From Dermacentor variabilis (taxonomy: Eukaryota > Arthropoda > Arachnida > Ixodida > Ixodidae): 64,000 bases of DNA. Numbering within the stretch: the stretch's first letter is position 1; every line of letters begins with the position of its first letter. The DNA lies in assembly GCF_050947875.1 (NCBI RefSeq), contig NC_134568.1:198376258-198440257 (forward strand), given 5' to 3'. The translations under genes and the position numbers were made by a program. The notes below the pieces were generated by a model that saw only the letters and a list, made by a program, of their open reading frames with translations, searched no databases and was not told the origin of the DNA. Shown here one piece after another: positions 55,923 through 64,000 of the stretch.

Positions 55923-56530
55923 CCGAAAGGCGAAGCATCAATTGCGATAGCAAATTAGCGGAGACCTACCTGTACGATAGTAGTTTTATTGGCCATATAA
56001 ATTTGTAAACATAGGCATACTAACTAAATTAACAAGCATGGTGTCACGCACGCGCAAGCAAATATGAACACATCTCTCAATGATCGCGGAAACTCGCTGT
56101 CAAACGCTAGAGTGAGGAAGCATGACCTTCGTGCTGCGTCTCGCATCAACGCGAACTAAATCGCGAAAACACAGCGCGCGGTGGTCTCTGTCCCCATTGC
56201 AGATGGCTTTAAGATACGATGGCCCTGGCTGGCGCGCGCGTCCGCCAGGGCCGCCCGTAGTAGAACGCACCCCCCTTCCTACCCCCCCCCCACTATCCTT
56301 GTGCGCGACGAAAGATGGTGCACTTCCTCTCCCCCCTCCCGCTTTCCTCATTTGCCTGCGCGAAATGGAGCCGCGATCGCCGGCTCGCCCTCGCACGCTT
56401 TCACTCGCACATACAGCACACGGTGCTCATCGACGATCTTGTCGCCCTTAGGCTGTATACCGAACTTCACGGCGACGCCGACGGTGACGGCAGAAATACG
56501 CCTGGAGTGTCCATATAATTGCTATCACAA
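55923..56530 (+). mobile_element. Unnamed MITE-like repeat, copy B, near complete
   Basis: The left end GAAGCATCAATTGCGATAGC and right end ATAATTGCTATCACAATAAA are imperfect inverted repeats (ATTG.GATAGCAA.TTA). Internal modules GAACTAAATCGC, GGAGCCGCGATCG and CATACAGCACACGG occur. It shares its left half with the copy at 39797-40136. No ORF is supported. It cuts off the Helentron on one side and abuts a Ruka SINE on the other. Confidence 0.7.
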
Positions 56531-57456
56531 TAAAATTATAGGGTTTCCCGTGCCAAAACCACGATATCAATATAAGGCACACCATATAGTGGGGGACTCC
56601 AGATTAATTTTGAACATCTGCGGTTCTTTAACATGCATTTAAATGTAAGTACTGTTAAGAACGGCCCGCTGAGGTGCAAGTTTTGCCAGCCAGGTGCGAC
56701 AGCGGCGTCGACTTTTCCTGGAAAGCCAAACGGCGTTACTAAGTCTACTGTGTACCAAGGAAAATACGTCGCGTCCGCCACTCTGCGTCGCGGGATTGCC
56801 GAAATGAGTTCGACGAACCAGGCTTTGTGACGGAACACGCCACCGCCGACCCGGTCTGCTGTGAGCAAGGGAGTCCCCCAGGGAACGTAGTTCGAGGCCC
56901 CTTCCCACGCACCGTTCCTGACGTCAGCCCCGAGCTCTGCGAAGACCGTCTGACCTCGGTCGAGGACCGTGAACCTGTGTGGAAGTGTGTGTGTATAAGC
57001 CCTCGCGCAAAGAGGCGGCTCGTCAACGGTGCCTGGTCGAACGTTTCCCTCACCTTGGGATCGAGGGAGGACCCAGTGTTTATAAACCGCTCTTGTGCGG
57101 CTGCTCAGTGTACTTTCTCTCGCAGTCATGCTAGACTGATGAACTGCAACGTCCTTATGTAGATACTGTAAATAAACCCATATTCCTCGTTCTCGATGAG
57201 AAGCAGTCCTTCCCTTCAACAACGTCCTCAGCGTGGATAAGTCGGACGACGGCATGGGCCAGCTACCATGTAATGCATGCCTAACTCCAATCTTGACAAC
57301 TGGTTACGAGCGGTGGGATTGACCTCCCAATCCTTACAGTACTCGGGTGTTTCTGCATTTAGCCCCCATCGAAATGCGGCCGCCTTGGCCGGTATTTGTT
57401 CCCGCGACCTCGTGTTTAGCAGCGCAACACCAAAGCCACTAAGCAACCACGACGGG
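56531..57456 (-). mobile_element. Ruka SINE split by a solo LTR
   Basis: The body part lies at 56531-56652 (GTGCCAAAACCACGATAT, GTGGGGGACTCC, GGTTCTTTAAC). The tRNA-related part lies at 57343-57456 (CCCCCATCGAAATGCGGCCG, TAGCAGCGCAACACC, AAGCCACTAAGCAACCACG). Removing the LTR and one GTAC restores the SINE order seen at 27678-27914. Confidence 0.85.
56653..57338 (+). mobile_element. Solo LTR, 686 bp, with GTAC target-site duplication
   Basis: Starts TGTTAAGAACGG and ends CCTTACA (TG...CA with short inverted ends). It is flanked by GTAC at 56649-56652 and 57339-57342. It contains a TATA box (TATAAGC at 56994) and a polyadenylation signal (AATAAA at 57171), both in plus orientation, as expected of an LTR. 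No internal region or second LTR is nearby, so it is the product of LTR-LTR recombination. It is unrelated in sequence to the LTRs at 42.8 and 50.1 kb. Confidence 0.82.
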
Positions 57457-57544
57457 TTATGGGTTTAAATTGCTGTTGAATTGATGACACCTAATTACTC
57501 GTCTCTTAATTAAAGTTCATAATTACCGATTTCTGTGTGGTACA

Positions 57545-57665
57545 CTTAAAGCCTAGCTTTGTCGTTGCGTTGCCCCACAAATTCGCAAGTCCCTGTAAAT
57601 GTCTTGCTTTGTCCGTTAGTAGCACTATGTCGCCCGCATACATCAGTCCAGGGACTTTCTCTTGC
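57545..57665 (-). pseudogene. LINE RT fragment
   Basis: The minus strand reads KVPGLMYAGDIVLLTDKARH, then NLWGN, corresponding to a PGLMYADDIVL RT box with ADD changed to AGD. It is too short for clade assignment. Confidence 0.6.
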
Positions 57666-57734
57666 GCCCTTTGCCTGTTTTTGCGCGCTTTTGCAACGAA
57701 GCGTTACGGCCGCTAAAACTACAGTGATCAACTA

Positions 57735-57845
57735 AATGGGTGCCGGATGAGTTGGAGCGCGGGCCAACTCATGCTCCATAGGTCTGATGTTAATACACCG
57801 ACCGCTTTGGCCGATGTATGACTTGCCGCAACGAACAACGAACAT
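57735..57845 (-). pseudogene. Penelope-like element GIY-YIG endonuclease, N-terminal part (inverted)
   Basis: The minus strand reads VVRCGKSYIGQSGRCINIRP, then MEHELARAP. CGKSYIGQSGRCIN..L.EH is the GIY-YIG core of Penelope-like retroelements. It points away from the C-terminal part that begins next to it on the plus strand. Confidence 0.7.
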
Positions 57846-58005
57846 GCGCATCCTTTCGACTGCCAAACAAAAAATTAACAGGGAAATCATCGAGGCTTTT
57901 CATATCAGAAACATGGATGGCGCATGTGTCAGTCAGCCCTCCATCACACTGTCAGAAAAAGAATTTGCCTTCTTGCGCAGCACGTGTCGCGACGCCCATT
58001 AACGT
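57845..58005 (+). pseudogene. Penelope-like element endonuclease C-terminal part
   Basis: The plus strand reads MRILSTAKQKINREIIEAFH, then GACVSQPSITLSEKEFAFL. This is the conserved C-terminal segment that follows the GIY-YIG core in Penelope-like elements. Here it is joined head-to-head with the core, on opposite strands. Confidence 0.75.
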
Positions 58006-58426
58006 TCATCAATAAATTTGTAACTTCAGCCTCTTCAAGGGTTGATAGCGTTTCTTTTCCGTTTAGATCTTTTTTTTCTTGTGATTTTCAGTTCCACCAC
58101 CAGGGTGGTCATGTAACGACGAAGTACTTACGTGTCCGCTTTTTGCCTGAGATAAACTATAGTTGAGAGTGGCGCTTGTGTCGTCTGTTCCTTCTTTGTG
58201 CCCGTTTTGTTGCCCAGTTAATATCTGTCCCTAAAGGTCTATTCTGAGCTATTGAAATCTCTATGCAACGAGTTAGTACAAACATATCCTCTGAGCGTCT
58301 GCCGGGTCTGAACCCATTATGTAGTTCACTCATCATCATCATCATCATCATCATCAGCATCATCATCAGCCTTATTGCGCCCACTGCAGGGCAAAGACCT
58401 CTCCCATACTTCTCCAACTACCCCGG

Positions 58427-60450
58427 TCATGTAATAATTGTGGCCATGTTGTCCCTGCAAAACTTCTTAATCTCATCCGCCCACCTAACTTTCTGCCGCC
58501 CTCTGCTAGGTTTCCCTTCCCTTGGAATCCATTCCGTAACTCTTAATGACCATCGGTTATCTTCCCTCCTCATTACGTATCCTGCCCATGCCCATTTCTT
58601 GTTCTTGATTTCAACCAAAATATCATTAACTCACGTTTGTTCCCTCACCCAATCAGCTCTTTCCTTATCCCTTAACGTTACACCTATCATGCTTCTTTCC
58701 ATAGCTCGTTGCGTCGTCCTCAATTTATGTGGAACCCTTTTCGTAAGCCTCCAGGTTTCTGCCCCGTACGTGAGTACTGGTAAGACACAGCTGTTATGAA
58801 CTTTTCTCTTGAGGGGATAATGGCAACCTGCTTTTGATGGTCTGAGAATGCCTGCCAAACGCACCCCAGCCCAATTTTATTCTTCTGATTATTTCAGTCT
58901 CATGATCCGGATCCGCAGTCAATACCTGTAAGTAGATGTATTCCCTTACCACTTCCAGTGCCTCACTATACCTATCATAAACTGCTGTTCTCTTCCGAGA
59001 CTGTTAAACATTAATTTAGTTTTGTGCAGATAAATTTTTAGACCCACCCTTCTGCTTTGATTCTCCAGGTCAGTGAGCATGCATTGCAATTGGTCCCCTG
59101 AGTTACTAAGCAAGGCAATATCATCAGCGAATCGCAAGTTACTAAGGTATTCTCCATTAACTCTTATCCCCAATTCTTCCCAATCCAGGTATCTGAATAC
59201 CTCCTGCAAACACGCTGTGAATAGCATTGGAGAGATCGTATCTCCCTGCCTGACTCCTTTCTTTATTGGGATTTTGTTGCTGTCTTTATGGAGGACTACG
59301 GTGGCTGTGGAGCCGCTATAGATATCTTGCAGTATTTTTACATACGGCTCTTCTACACCCTGATTCCGCAATGCCTCCATGACTCCTGAGCTTTTGACTG
59401 AATCAAACGCTTTCTCGTAATCAATGAAAGCTATATATAAAGGTTGGTTATATTCCGCACATTTTTCTATCACCTGATTGATAGTGTGAATACCGTCTAT
59501 TGTTCAGTAGCCTTTACGGAATCCTGCCTGGTCCTTTGGTTGACGGAAGTCTAAGGTGTTCCTGATTCTATTTGCAATTGCCTTAGTAAACACTTTGTAG
59601 GCAACGCACAGTAAGCTGATCGGTCTATAATTTTCCAAGTCTTTGGCGTCCCCTTTCTTATGGATTAGGATTATGTTAGCGTTTTTACAAGATTCCGGTA
59701 CGCTCGAAGTCACGAGGCATTGCGTATACAGGGTGGCCAGTTTTTCTAGAACAATCTGCCTACCATCCTTCAACAAATCTGCTGTTACCTGATCCTCCCC
59801 AGCTGCCTTCCCCCTTTTCATAGCTCCCAAGGTGTTCTTTACTTCTTCCGGCGTTACTTTTGGGATTTCAAGTTCCTCTAGACTATTCTCTCTCACATTA
59901 TCGTCGTGGGTGTTACTGCTACTATATAAATCTCTATAGAACTCCTCAGCCAATTCAACTATCTCATCCATATTAGTAATGATATTGCCGGCTTTGTCTC
60001 TTAACGCATACATCTGATTCTTGCCAATTCCTAGTTCCTTCTTCACTACTTTTAGGCTTCCTCCGTTCCCGAGAGCATGTTCAATTCTATCCATATTATA
60101 CTTCCTTATGTCAGTTGTCTTACGCTTGTTGATTACCTTCGAAAGTTCTGCAGTTCTATTCTAGCTGTAGGGTTAGAGGCTTTCATACATTGGCGTTTCT
60201 TGATCAGATCTTTCGTCTCCTGCGATAGCTTACTGGTATCCTGTCTAACGGAGTTACCACCGACTTCTCTTGCGCACTCCTTAATGATGCCCACAAGATT
60301 GTCGTTCATTGCTTCAACACTAAGGTCCTCTTCCTGAGTTAAAGCTGAATACCTGTTCTGTAGCTTGATCTGGAATTCCTCTATTTTCCGTCTTACCGCT
60401 AACTCATTGATCGGCTTCTTATGCACCAGTTTCTTCCATTCCCTCCTCAA
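58427..60450 (-). pseudogene. RTE reverse transcriptase and C-terminal domain
   Basis: The linker is at 60450-60133 (EWKKLVHKKPINELAVRRKI). Then 60094-59504 has KKELGIGKNQMYALRDKAGN, then KRGKAAGEDQVTADLLKDG, then KKGDAKDLENYRPISLLCV. A stop near 59503 separates the rest of RT (59473-58946): DYEKAFDSVKSSGVMEALRN, then GVRQGDTISPMLFTACLQ, then LRFADDIALLSNS, then GLKIYLHKTKLMFNS. The C-terminal pieces are AQ/RAMERSMIGVTLRDKER and WAWAGYVMRREDNRWSLRV. The catalytic FADD is intact; frameshifts near 58940 and 58625 break the tail. Confidence 0.87.
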
Positions 60451-60459
60451 GGTCCTACC

Positions 60460-61165
60460 ATCCTATGGTCACTGCAGCGCACTTTGCTGAGCATGTCGAC
60501 ATCTTGTATGATGCCAGGGTTAGCGCAAAGTATGAAGTCTATTTCATTTCTAGTCTCGCCGTTCGGGCTCCTCCACGTCCACTTTCGGCTATCCCGTTTG
60601 CGGAAGAAGGTATTCATTATCCGCATATTATTCTGTTCCGCAAACTCGACTAATAACTCTGCCTGCTATTCCTAGTGCCTATGCCATATTCCCCCACTGC
60701 CTTGTCTCCAGCCTGCTTCCTGCCTACCTTGGCATTGAAGTCGCCCATCAGTATAGTGTATTTTGTTTTGACTTTACCCATCGCCTATTCCACGTCTTCA
60801 TAGAAGCTTTCGACTTCATGGTCATCACGACTGGATGTACGGGAGTAGACCTGTACAACGTCCATTTTGTACCTCTTATTAAGTTTCACAACAAGACCTG
60901 CCACCCTCTGGTTAATGCTATAGAATTCCTGTATGTTACCAGCTATATTCTTAATTAACAGGAATCAGACTCCTAGTTCTCGTCTCTCCGCTAAGCCCCG
61001 GTAGCACAGGACGTGCCCGCTTTTTAGCACTGTATATGCTTCTTTTGGCCTCCTAACTTCACTGAGCCATGTTATATCCCATTTACTGCCCCTTAATTCC
61101 TCCAATAGCACTGCTAGACTCGCCTCACTAGACAGCGTTCTAGCGTTAAACGTTGCCAGGTTCAT
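60460..61165 (-). pseudogene. RTE AP-type endonuclease, degenerate
   Basis: The open start (61165-60965) reads MNLATFNARTLSSEASLAVL, then WDITWLSEVRRPKEAY, which are the N-terminal N and E motifs. Multiple frameshifts follow. On the minus strand VKTKYTILMGDFNAKVG-like sequence is encoded around 60770-60720 and a late NSIDYK-type region is no longer readable by eye. Confidence 0.7.
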
Positions 61166-61460
61166 GTTCCAATGGCAGCCTGTCCGGTGCCAGTGATTCT
61201 AAGCACCCTCTGCTGTGTCGCAGGTCTGACCGCCGCCGTGGTCAGTTGCTTCGCAGCTGCTGGGGACTGAGGGCCGGGGTTGGATTGTTGTGTTCATTTA
61301 GGAGGTTGTGACCAAGTACTGCACCAGGGTGGCCAATCCTGGTCTGGTGAGGGAGTGCGTTACCGGTTGTGGTCACCGGGATCAGGCCACACTCCAGGCC
61401 TGTTTATGCAATTTTATCAAGACGCGGATTTTTCTTTTTTTCTTAATCCGGTGGAAAATT

Positions 61461-61532
61461 GCGCGGCACCGCGATTCGAACCACGGACCTCTTGCACGCG
61501 AGGCGGGTGTTCTACCTCTACGCCACTGCTGC
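61461..61532 (-). repeat. tRNA-Ala(CGC)-like sequence at the head of the RTE LINE
   Basis: The minus strand carries a box A-like TGGCGTAGAGGT (61514-61525) and a box B GGTTCGAATC (61473-61482). A good T-arm (CCGTG GTTCGAAT CGCGG) and an anticodon-loop region CTCGCGT are present. The acceptor and anticodon stems pair poorly, so it is not a functional tRNA gene. It is followed downstream on the same strand by AT-rich sequence, then the RTE 5' leader. It is either a SINE or a pol III-type promoter module captured by the LINE. Confidence 0.7.
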
Positions 61533-61589
61533 ACCTGCTCACCAACTGTACGCGACCCCTGCTCACCCACTGTATCATTTTTTTTACCC

Positions 61590-61716
61590 ACTTCGACATT
61601 TCTAATTTGATTGCTTGCATTTTCTTTCTGTATATCACCGACGTTAATGTAACTGGCCTGTACGAGCTCGTCTTATCCTTATCACCTTTGCCTTTGTAAA
61701 TGAGATCCATCTTGTT
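61590..61716 (-). pseudogene. LINE RT N-terminal fragment
   Basis: The minus strand reads DLIYKGKGDKDKTSSYRPVT, then LTSVIYRKKMQAIKLEM. The YKGKGDK....YRP...TS.IYR pattern is the first RT block of a LINE family distinct from the RTE and I copies here. Confidence 0.7.
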
Positions 61717-61739
61717 TTTACGCAAGATGAACCTCCACG

Positions 61740-62119
61740 TCAGCAGTACCTGGAGCACCATCTGGTGATAATAATTTGCGCTATGGTTGATAATAATTTG
61801 CTCGATGTTGTACGGATTCGCTGTGAGAGTTGGGCAATGGTGATGCAACGTACGAGTGCTATCTCACCGAGAACAAGTCGTGCCAACTGGAGTTAGCTGT
61901 TTCATCGTAGAATAGCTGCGCCACGTCAGTAACTCAAGGCGACGATACCCTCAAGGCTTCGACTACCGCGCCCACCGTCGTCCTGCCGGGCGCAACCGCA
62001 GGTCCCTATCGTCGACAACAGGCTATTTTATATCGACTGTCTGACAAAGGTCTCTGGAAGCGATCTCCTATTACCGGTGTCTTGCTTCCGCCGACTTAAT
62101 CCTATGTCTGCAAAATTCC
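61740..62119. other. No gene recognised
   Basis: Mixed sequence between LINE fragments. Nothing supported. Confidence 0.35.
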
Positions 62120-62400
62120 TAGCCTCGTCACACCCCGTGCGCATAATAATAGACGTTCGGCTGTGTTTCTATTCCCTTGGTACATATTGTGTACTTTAAT
62201 ATACCACCTGTTATCTGCGTTTTGGACCGCACGGCCTGCCCAACTCTTTTTTCTTTTACTCTCAAAGTTTAGATTAAGGGATATAATATTTGGGCAAATA
62301 ATAGCGATATTTCCGTTCTAACATATTGTCAACGCCCGCTTTCTCCCTAATCCATAACGCTGTCTTCGTGTTTCTTGAATGTTCCGGCTTTCGTATTCCG
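62120..62400 (-). pseudogene. Diverged RTE C-terminal fragment
   Basis: The minus strand shows ALWIREKAGVDNML (about 62365-62320), then in another frame KRKKSWAGRAVQNADNRWYI, then KVHNMYQGNRNT. This aligns by eye with WIREQTG..DIL.....WSWAGHVMR..DNRW of the other RTE copies. It is an older, separate insertion. Confidence 0.6.
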
Positions 62401-62713
62401 ATTTATCACTTTGTCAGTGCTGGTCTAACAAATGCATTGATCAGATACTTTTCACTAATATCAGTAAGCTACCACACATGACTTTTGAGTGTCGGCCATG
62501 CTTCCCTGGATGTGCCTGCAGTAATACCACAATATATCTATACACATCTTCTCCTGGACCGTGTATGTCGATATCGAGAACCGTTTTCAGATGCACAAAA
62601 GAGCGAGTTCGCTTATAATAGGCATAGGACCCAACTCACATGCTGGCCAACGTAATAGTCCGTCTGAGTGAAATGGCGCGGGTCTGATTCGAGATCCATG
62701 GGGCAGAACTCAC

Positions 62714-62823
62714 CAGTTGAACCGTGCATACGGAGGAGCTTCGGGATCTCTTCGGCAAGCTCGTTCACCGCCAGCGCGCCGCCTGGTGCTGCACGTCTTC
62801 CTTGTCCCCGCAACGATATCCCG
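62714..62823 (-). CDS. Candidate unrecognised coding exon
   Basis: A GC-rich 110-bp minus-strand block in AT-rich surroundings. It is bounded by a plausible acceptor (TTGGCGTCTCAG) and a strong donor (CTG|GTGAGTT). One frame reads GGALAVNELAEEIPKLLRMH, which looks protein-like but matches nothing I recognise. It is on the same strand as the ABHD gene, so it could be a distant 5' exon of that gene or belong to another gene. It may also be chance. Confidence 0.3.
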
Positions 62824-62954
62824 CTGAGACGCCAATAGATTCTTGCTTTTGACATATTTATTTTGTTGCCATTATCATTAAAAGCAGAGAACAGCGAAAC
62901 AGATTTTTCTTTTTTCTGAAGCAATAGTTCTGCGGAAACCCGCACTGTGGAGAG

Positions 62955-63085
62955 AAGTAATTAATTAAGGGAAAATTGTAGCAACTGCTACCCAATCGTA
63001 GCAATTGCTACAGAGGAAACCCATACGGGTGCCTCGAAAGAAAAGCCTCGCAGTTGAAGAAAAATACGTCCTGGTCCGGGACGAA
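62955..63085. repeat. Repeat-like segment with paired GTAGCAA[CT]TGCTAC palindromes
   Basis: GTAGCAACTGCTAC (62978-62991) and the perfect palindrome GTAGCAATTGCTAC (62998-63011) lie 6 nt apart. They are followed by GGAAACCCATACGGGTGCCT and GAAAAGCCTCGCAG. It is probably a dispersed repeat terminus. The family is not identified. Confidence 0.5.
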
Positions 63086-63639
63086 TTCTTTTTTATTTAG
63101 ATTTATTTCTTTTCCTTTTCTAGATTTATTTCTGCTTTTTTTTTGTAAGGTTTATTGCGCCCAGAAATAAAGAGTATGCGATCCAAAGTAAAAAAGTTTA
63201 AGGCTTGAAAACAAAGTTTACTATTTAATACGTAGTGTGCTTGGAGAATACCGAAACATTTGGTAAACTGGCCCGTTATAAATAATTACGGTGAAAAACA
63301 ACCAAAGAGTAGAACCCACTACATAACAACATATTGGTTGTAACGACGAGTCCATCAGGAATTGGTGGTTTCTGGCACTCATTAAACTAAAACATGTAGC
63401 TTTCTCTTCGCTAGAAATAGCAAAGCCCAGAAACGTGATTTGTATTGAAGTTTAGCAGCGTTCAACAAGCAATGTTAGGCAAGCAAGCAGACACATATAG
63501 TACACACATCGCGGTTCAAGAAAGTAGGCGAAACGAGTGCTTGTGTTTGCCACTACCTTACCTTGCGTATCGCGATGTTAGAAGCCGTGTCAGTATGTGC
63601 GATACCCGAATTGAATAAGACGTAGAAGGCCTTCTTGTT
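63086..63639. other. No gene recognised
   Basis: AT-rich with poly-T tracts. Only short ORFs. Confidence 0.4.
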
Positions 63640-63776
63640 GGGCTAGTTGGTTTCGATGTTGAGACGGGGTTTTTAGCGCCACAAATGAAAGAAAAAGAGA
63701 GAAGAGACGACAGATCAAACGCTTGATCTGTCGTCTCTTCTCTCTGTTCTCTCTTTTCCTTTTGCTTGTGGCGCCG
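63640..63776. repeat. GGGCTAGTTGGT-headed hairpin element
   Basis: The head GGGCTAGTTGGT (63640-63651) is followed by an inverted repeat from GCGCCACAA (about 63676) to TTGTGGCGC (about 63774). Its core is perfect: 23-bp arms at 63696-63718 and 63723-63745 around the 4-nt loop ACGC. The head matches GGGCGTGTTGGT of the foldback at 31339-31854. Confidence 0.8.
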
Positions 63777-63805
63777 AAGGCCACCTTCCAACTTGAGTTC
63801 ACGTT

Positions 63806-64000
63806 TTACAGCGAAGCTGTATATGGCTAGGTTCTGAAAATTTTTGCCTCCGTCTATCGAGTCACATCGACAGGGAAAATAAAACGTCATCATCTGCCCA
63901 CCAATCGTTGCGCCCCGTTTTTTTCTGACGTAGTCATCACCCTAGCGACGTTATCAGCAGATGCACTGTGGACATGCCACGGGCAGAAACCTCTATGGAA
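63806..64000 (+). repeat. Possible third TPEEQ-family leader, runs off the window
   Basis: ACAGCGAAGCTGT at 63808-63820 matches the GCAGCGAAGCTGT that opens the copy at 13417. The downstream sequence here has no coding patch before the window ends, so the assignment rests on this shared 12-mer. Confidence 0.3.

Larger units (their letters stand above)
58330..61300 (-). mobile_element. RTE-clade LINE, copy 3, near full length
   Basis: Minus strand from about 61300 (5' leader) to the ATG/GAT-type tail at 58330-58357. The endonuclease starts MNLATFNARTLSSEASLAVL (61141). The later blocks are RT (60094-58946), the C-terminal domain (58864-58427) and a terminal CTGCAGTGGGCGCAATAAGG before the tail. 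The domain order and the short 3' end are RTE-like. Stops and frameshifts occur in the endonuclease and between RT blocks. It shares motifs with copies at 17.6-18.8 kb and 30.9-33.0 kb. The AP endonuclease and RT without gag are typical of this clade. Confidence 0.88.

Noticed and set aside
56536..57255. 239-codon minus-strand ORF
   Set aside because: It spans the SINE-LTR junction and runs antisense through a solo LTR. It has no domain and opens by chance.
61461..61532. Functional tRNA-Ala gene
   Set aside because: Box A and box B are present but the acceptor and anticodon stems do not pair, and the unit is joined to a LINE leader.

Overview
This is a TE-dense stretch of animal nuclear DNA, most likely from an ixodid (hard) tick. 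The basis is a tRNA-derived SINE that I recognise as the tick Ruka family (one clean copy with a target-site duplication and several broken ones), together with RTE, I-like, CR1/L2-like and Penelope-like elements and a Helentron. No sequence search was run, so genus and species are open. Nothing looks prokaryotic.

Only one host gene is convincing. Two consecutive exons of an ABHD4/ABHD5-type alpha/beta-hydrolase lie on the minus strand at 1-288 and 1706-1857, with consensus splice sites and matching phase, and the gene runs off the left edge. A possible but unrecognised minus-strand exon lies at 62714-62823. Almost everything else is mobile DNA or anonymous intron/intergenic sequence.

Layout. 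2.6-12 kb: a TA microsatellite, a small foldback (4.1-4.4 kb), a 3.2 kb foldback element with 850-bp inverted arms (5.6-8.76 kb) that carries an I-like LINE tail in one arm, an AATTAA-rich satellite-like segment holding a short-TIR element (9.2-10.0 kb), and a truncated L2/CR1-like LINE. 13.4-20 kb: a repeat encoding an Arg/Lys-rich TPEEQ peptide, a dead CR1/L2-like LINE with a mutated catalytic motif, and an RTE fragment. 21-26.6 kb: an I-like LINE with an intact gag-like ORF and a broken pol. 27-28.4 kb: Ruka SINEs. 30.9-33 kb: a second RTE copy split by a foldback insertion with a 13-bp duplication. 33.7-37 kb: a second TPEEQ repeat and a LINE that lost its RT domain.

The most structured part is 39.8-53.3 kb. 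An I-clade LINE (minus strand; gag, endonuclease, RT, RNase H) is split by a complete LTR retrotransposon at 42765-50889. That element has two 767-bp LTRs differing at three positions, a GTAT duplication, and the order gag - protease - integrase - RT - RNase H. Integrase ahead of a Ty3/gypsy-type RT is the order of Gmr1-like elements. It is itself split by a 1282-bp TIR element flanked by TTA. The insertion order is therefore readable: LINE first, then LTR element, then TIR element.

53.5-64 kb holds a truncated Helentron (Pif1-type helicase fused to an endonuclease), a Ruka SINE split by a solo LTR (GTAC duplication), an internally inverted Penelope-like endonuclease fragment, a near full-length RTE LINE with a tRNA-Ala-like head, smaller LINE scraps and a near-perfect hairpin. 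Nearly all coding sequence outside the ABHD exons consists of decayed transposon proteins. The I-like gag ORF and the LTR element's Gag-PR and RT-RNase H ORFs remain open over long stretches.
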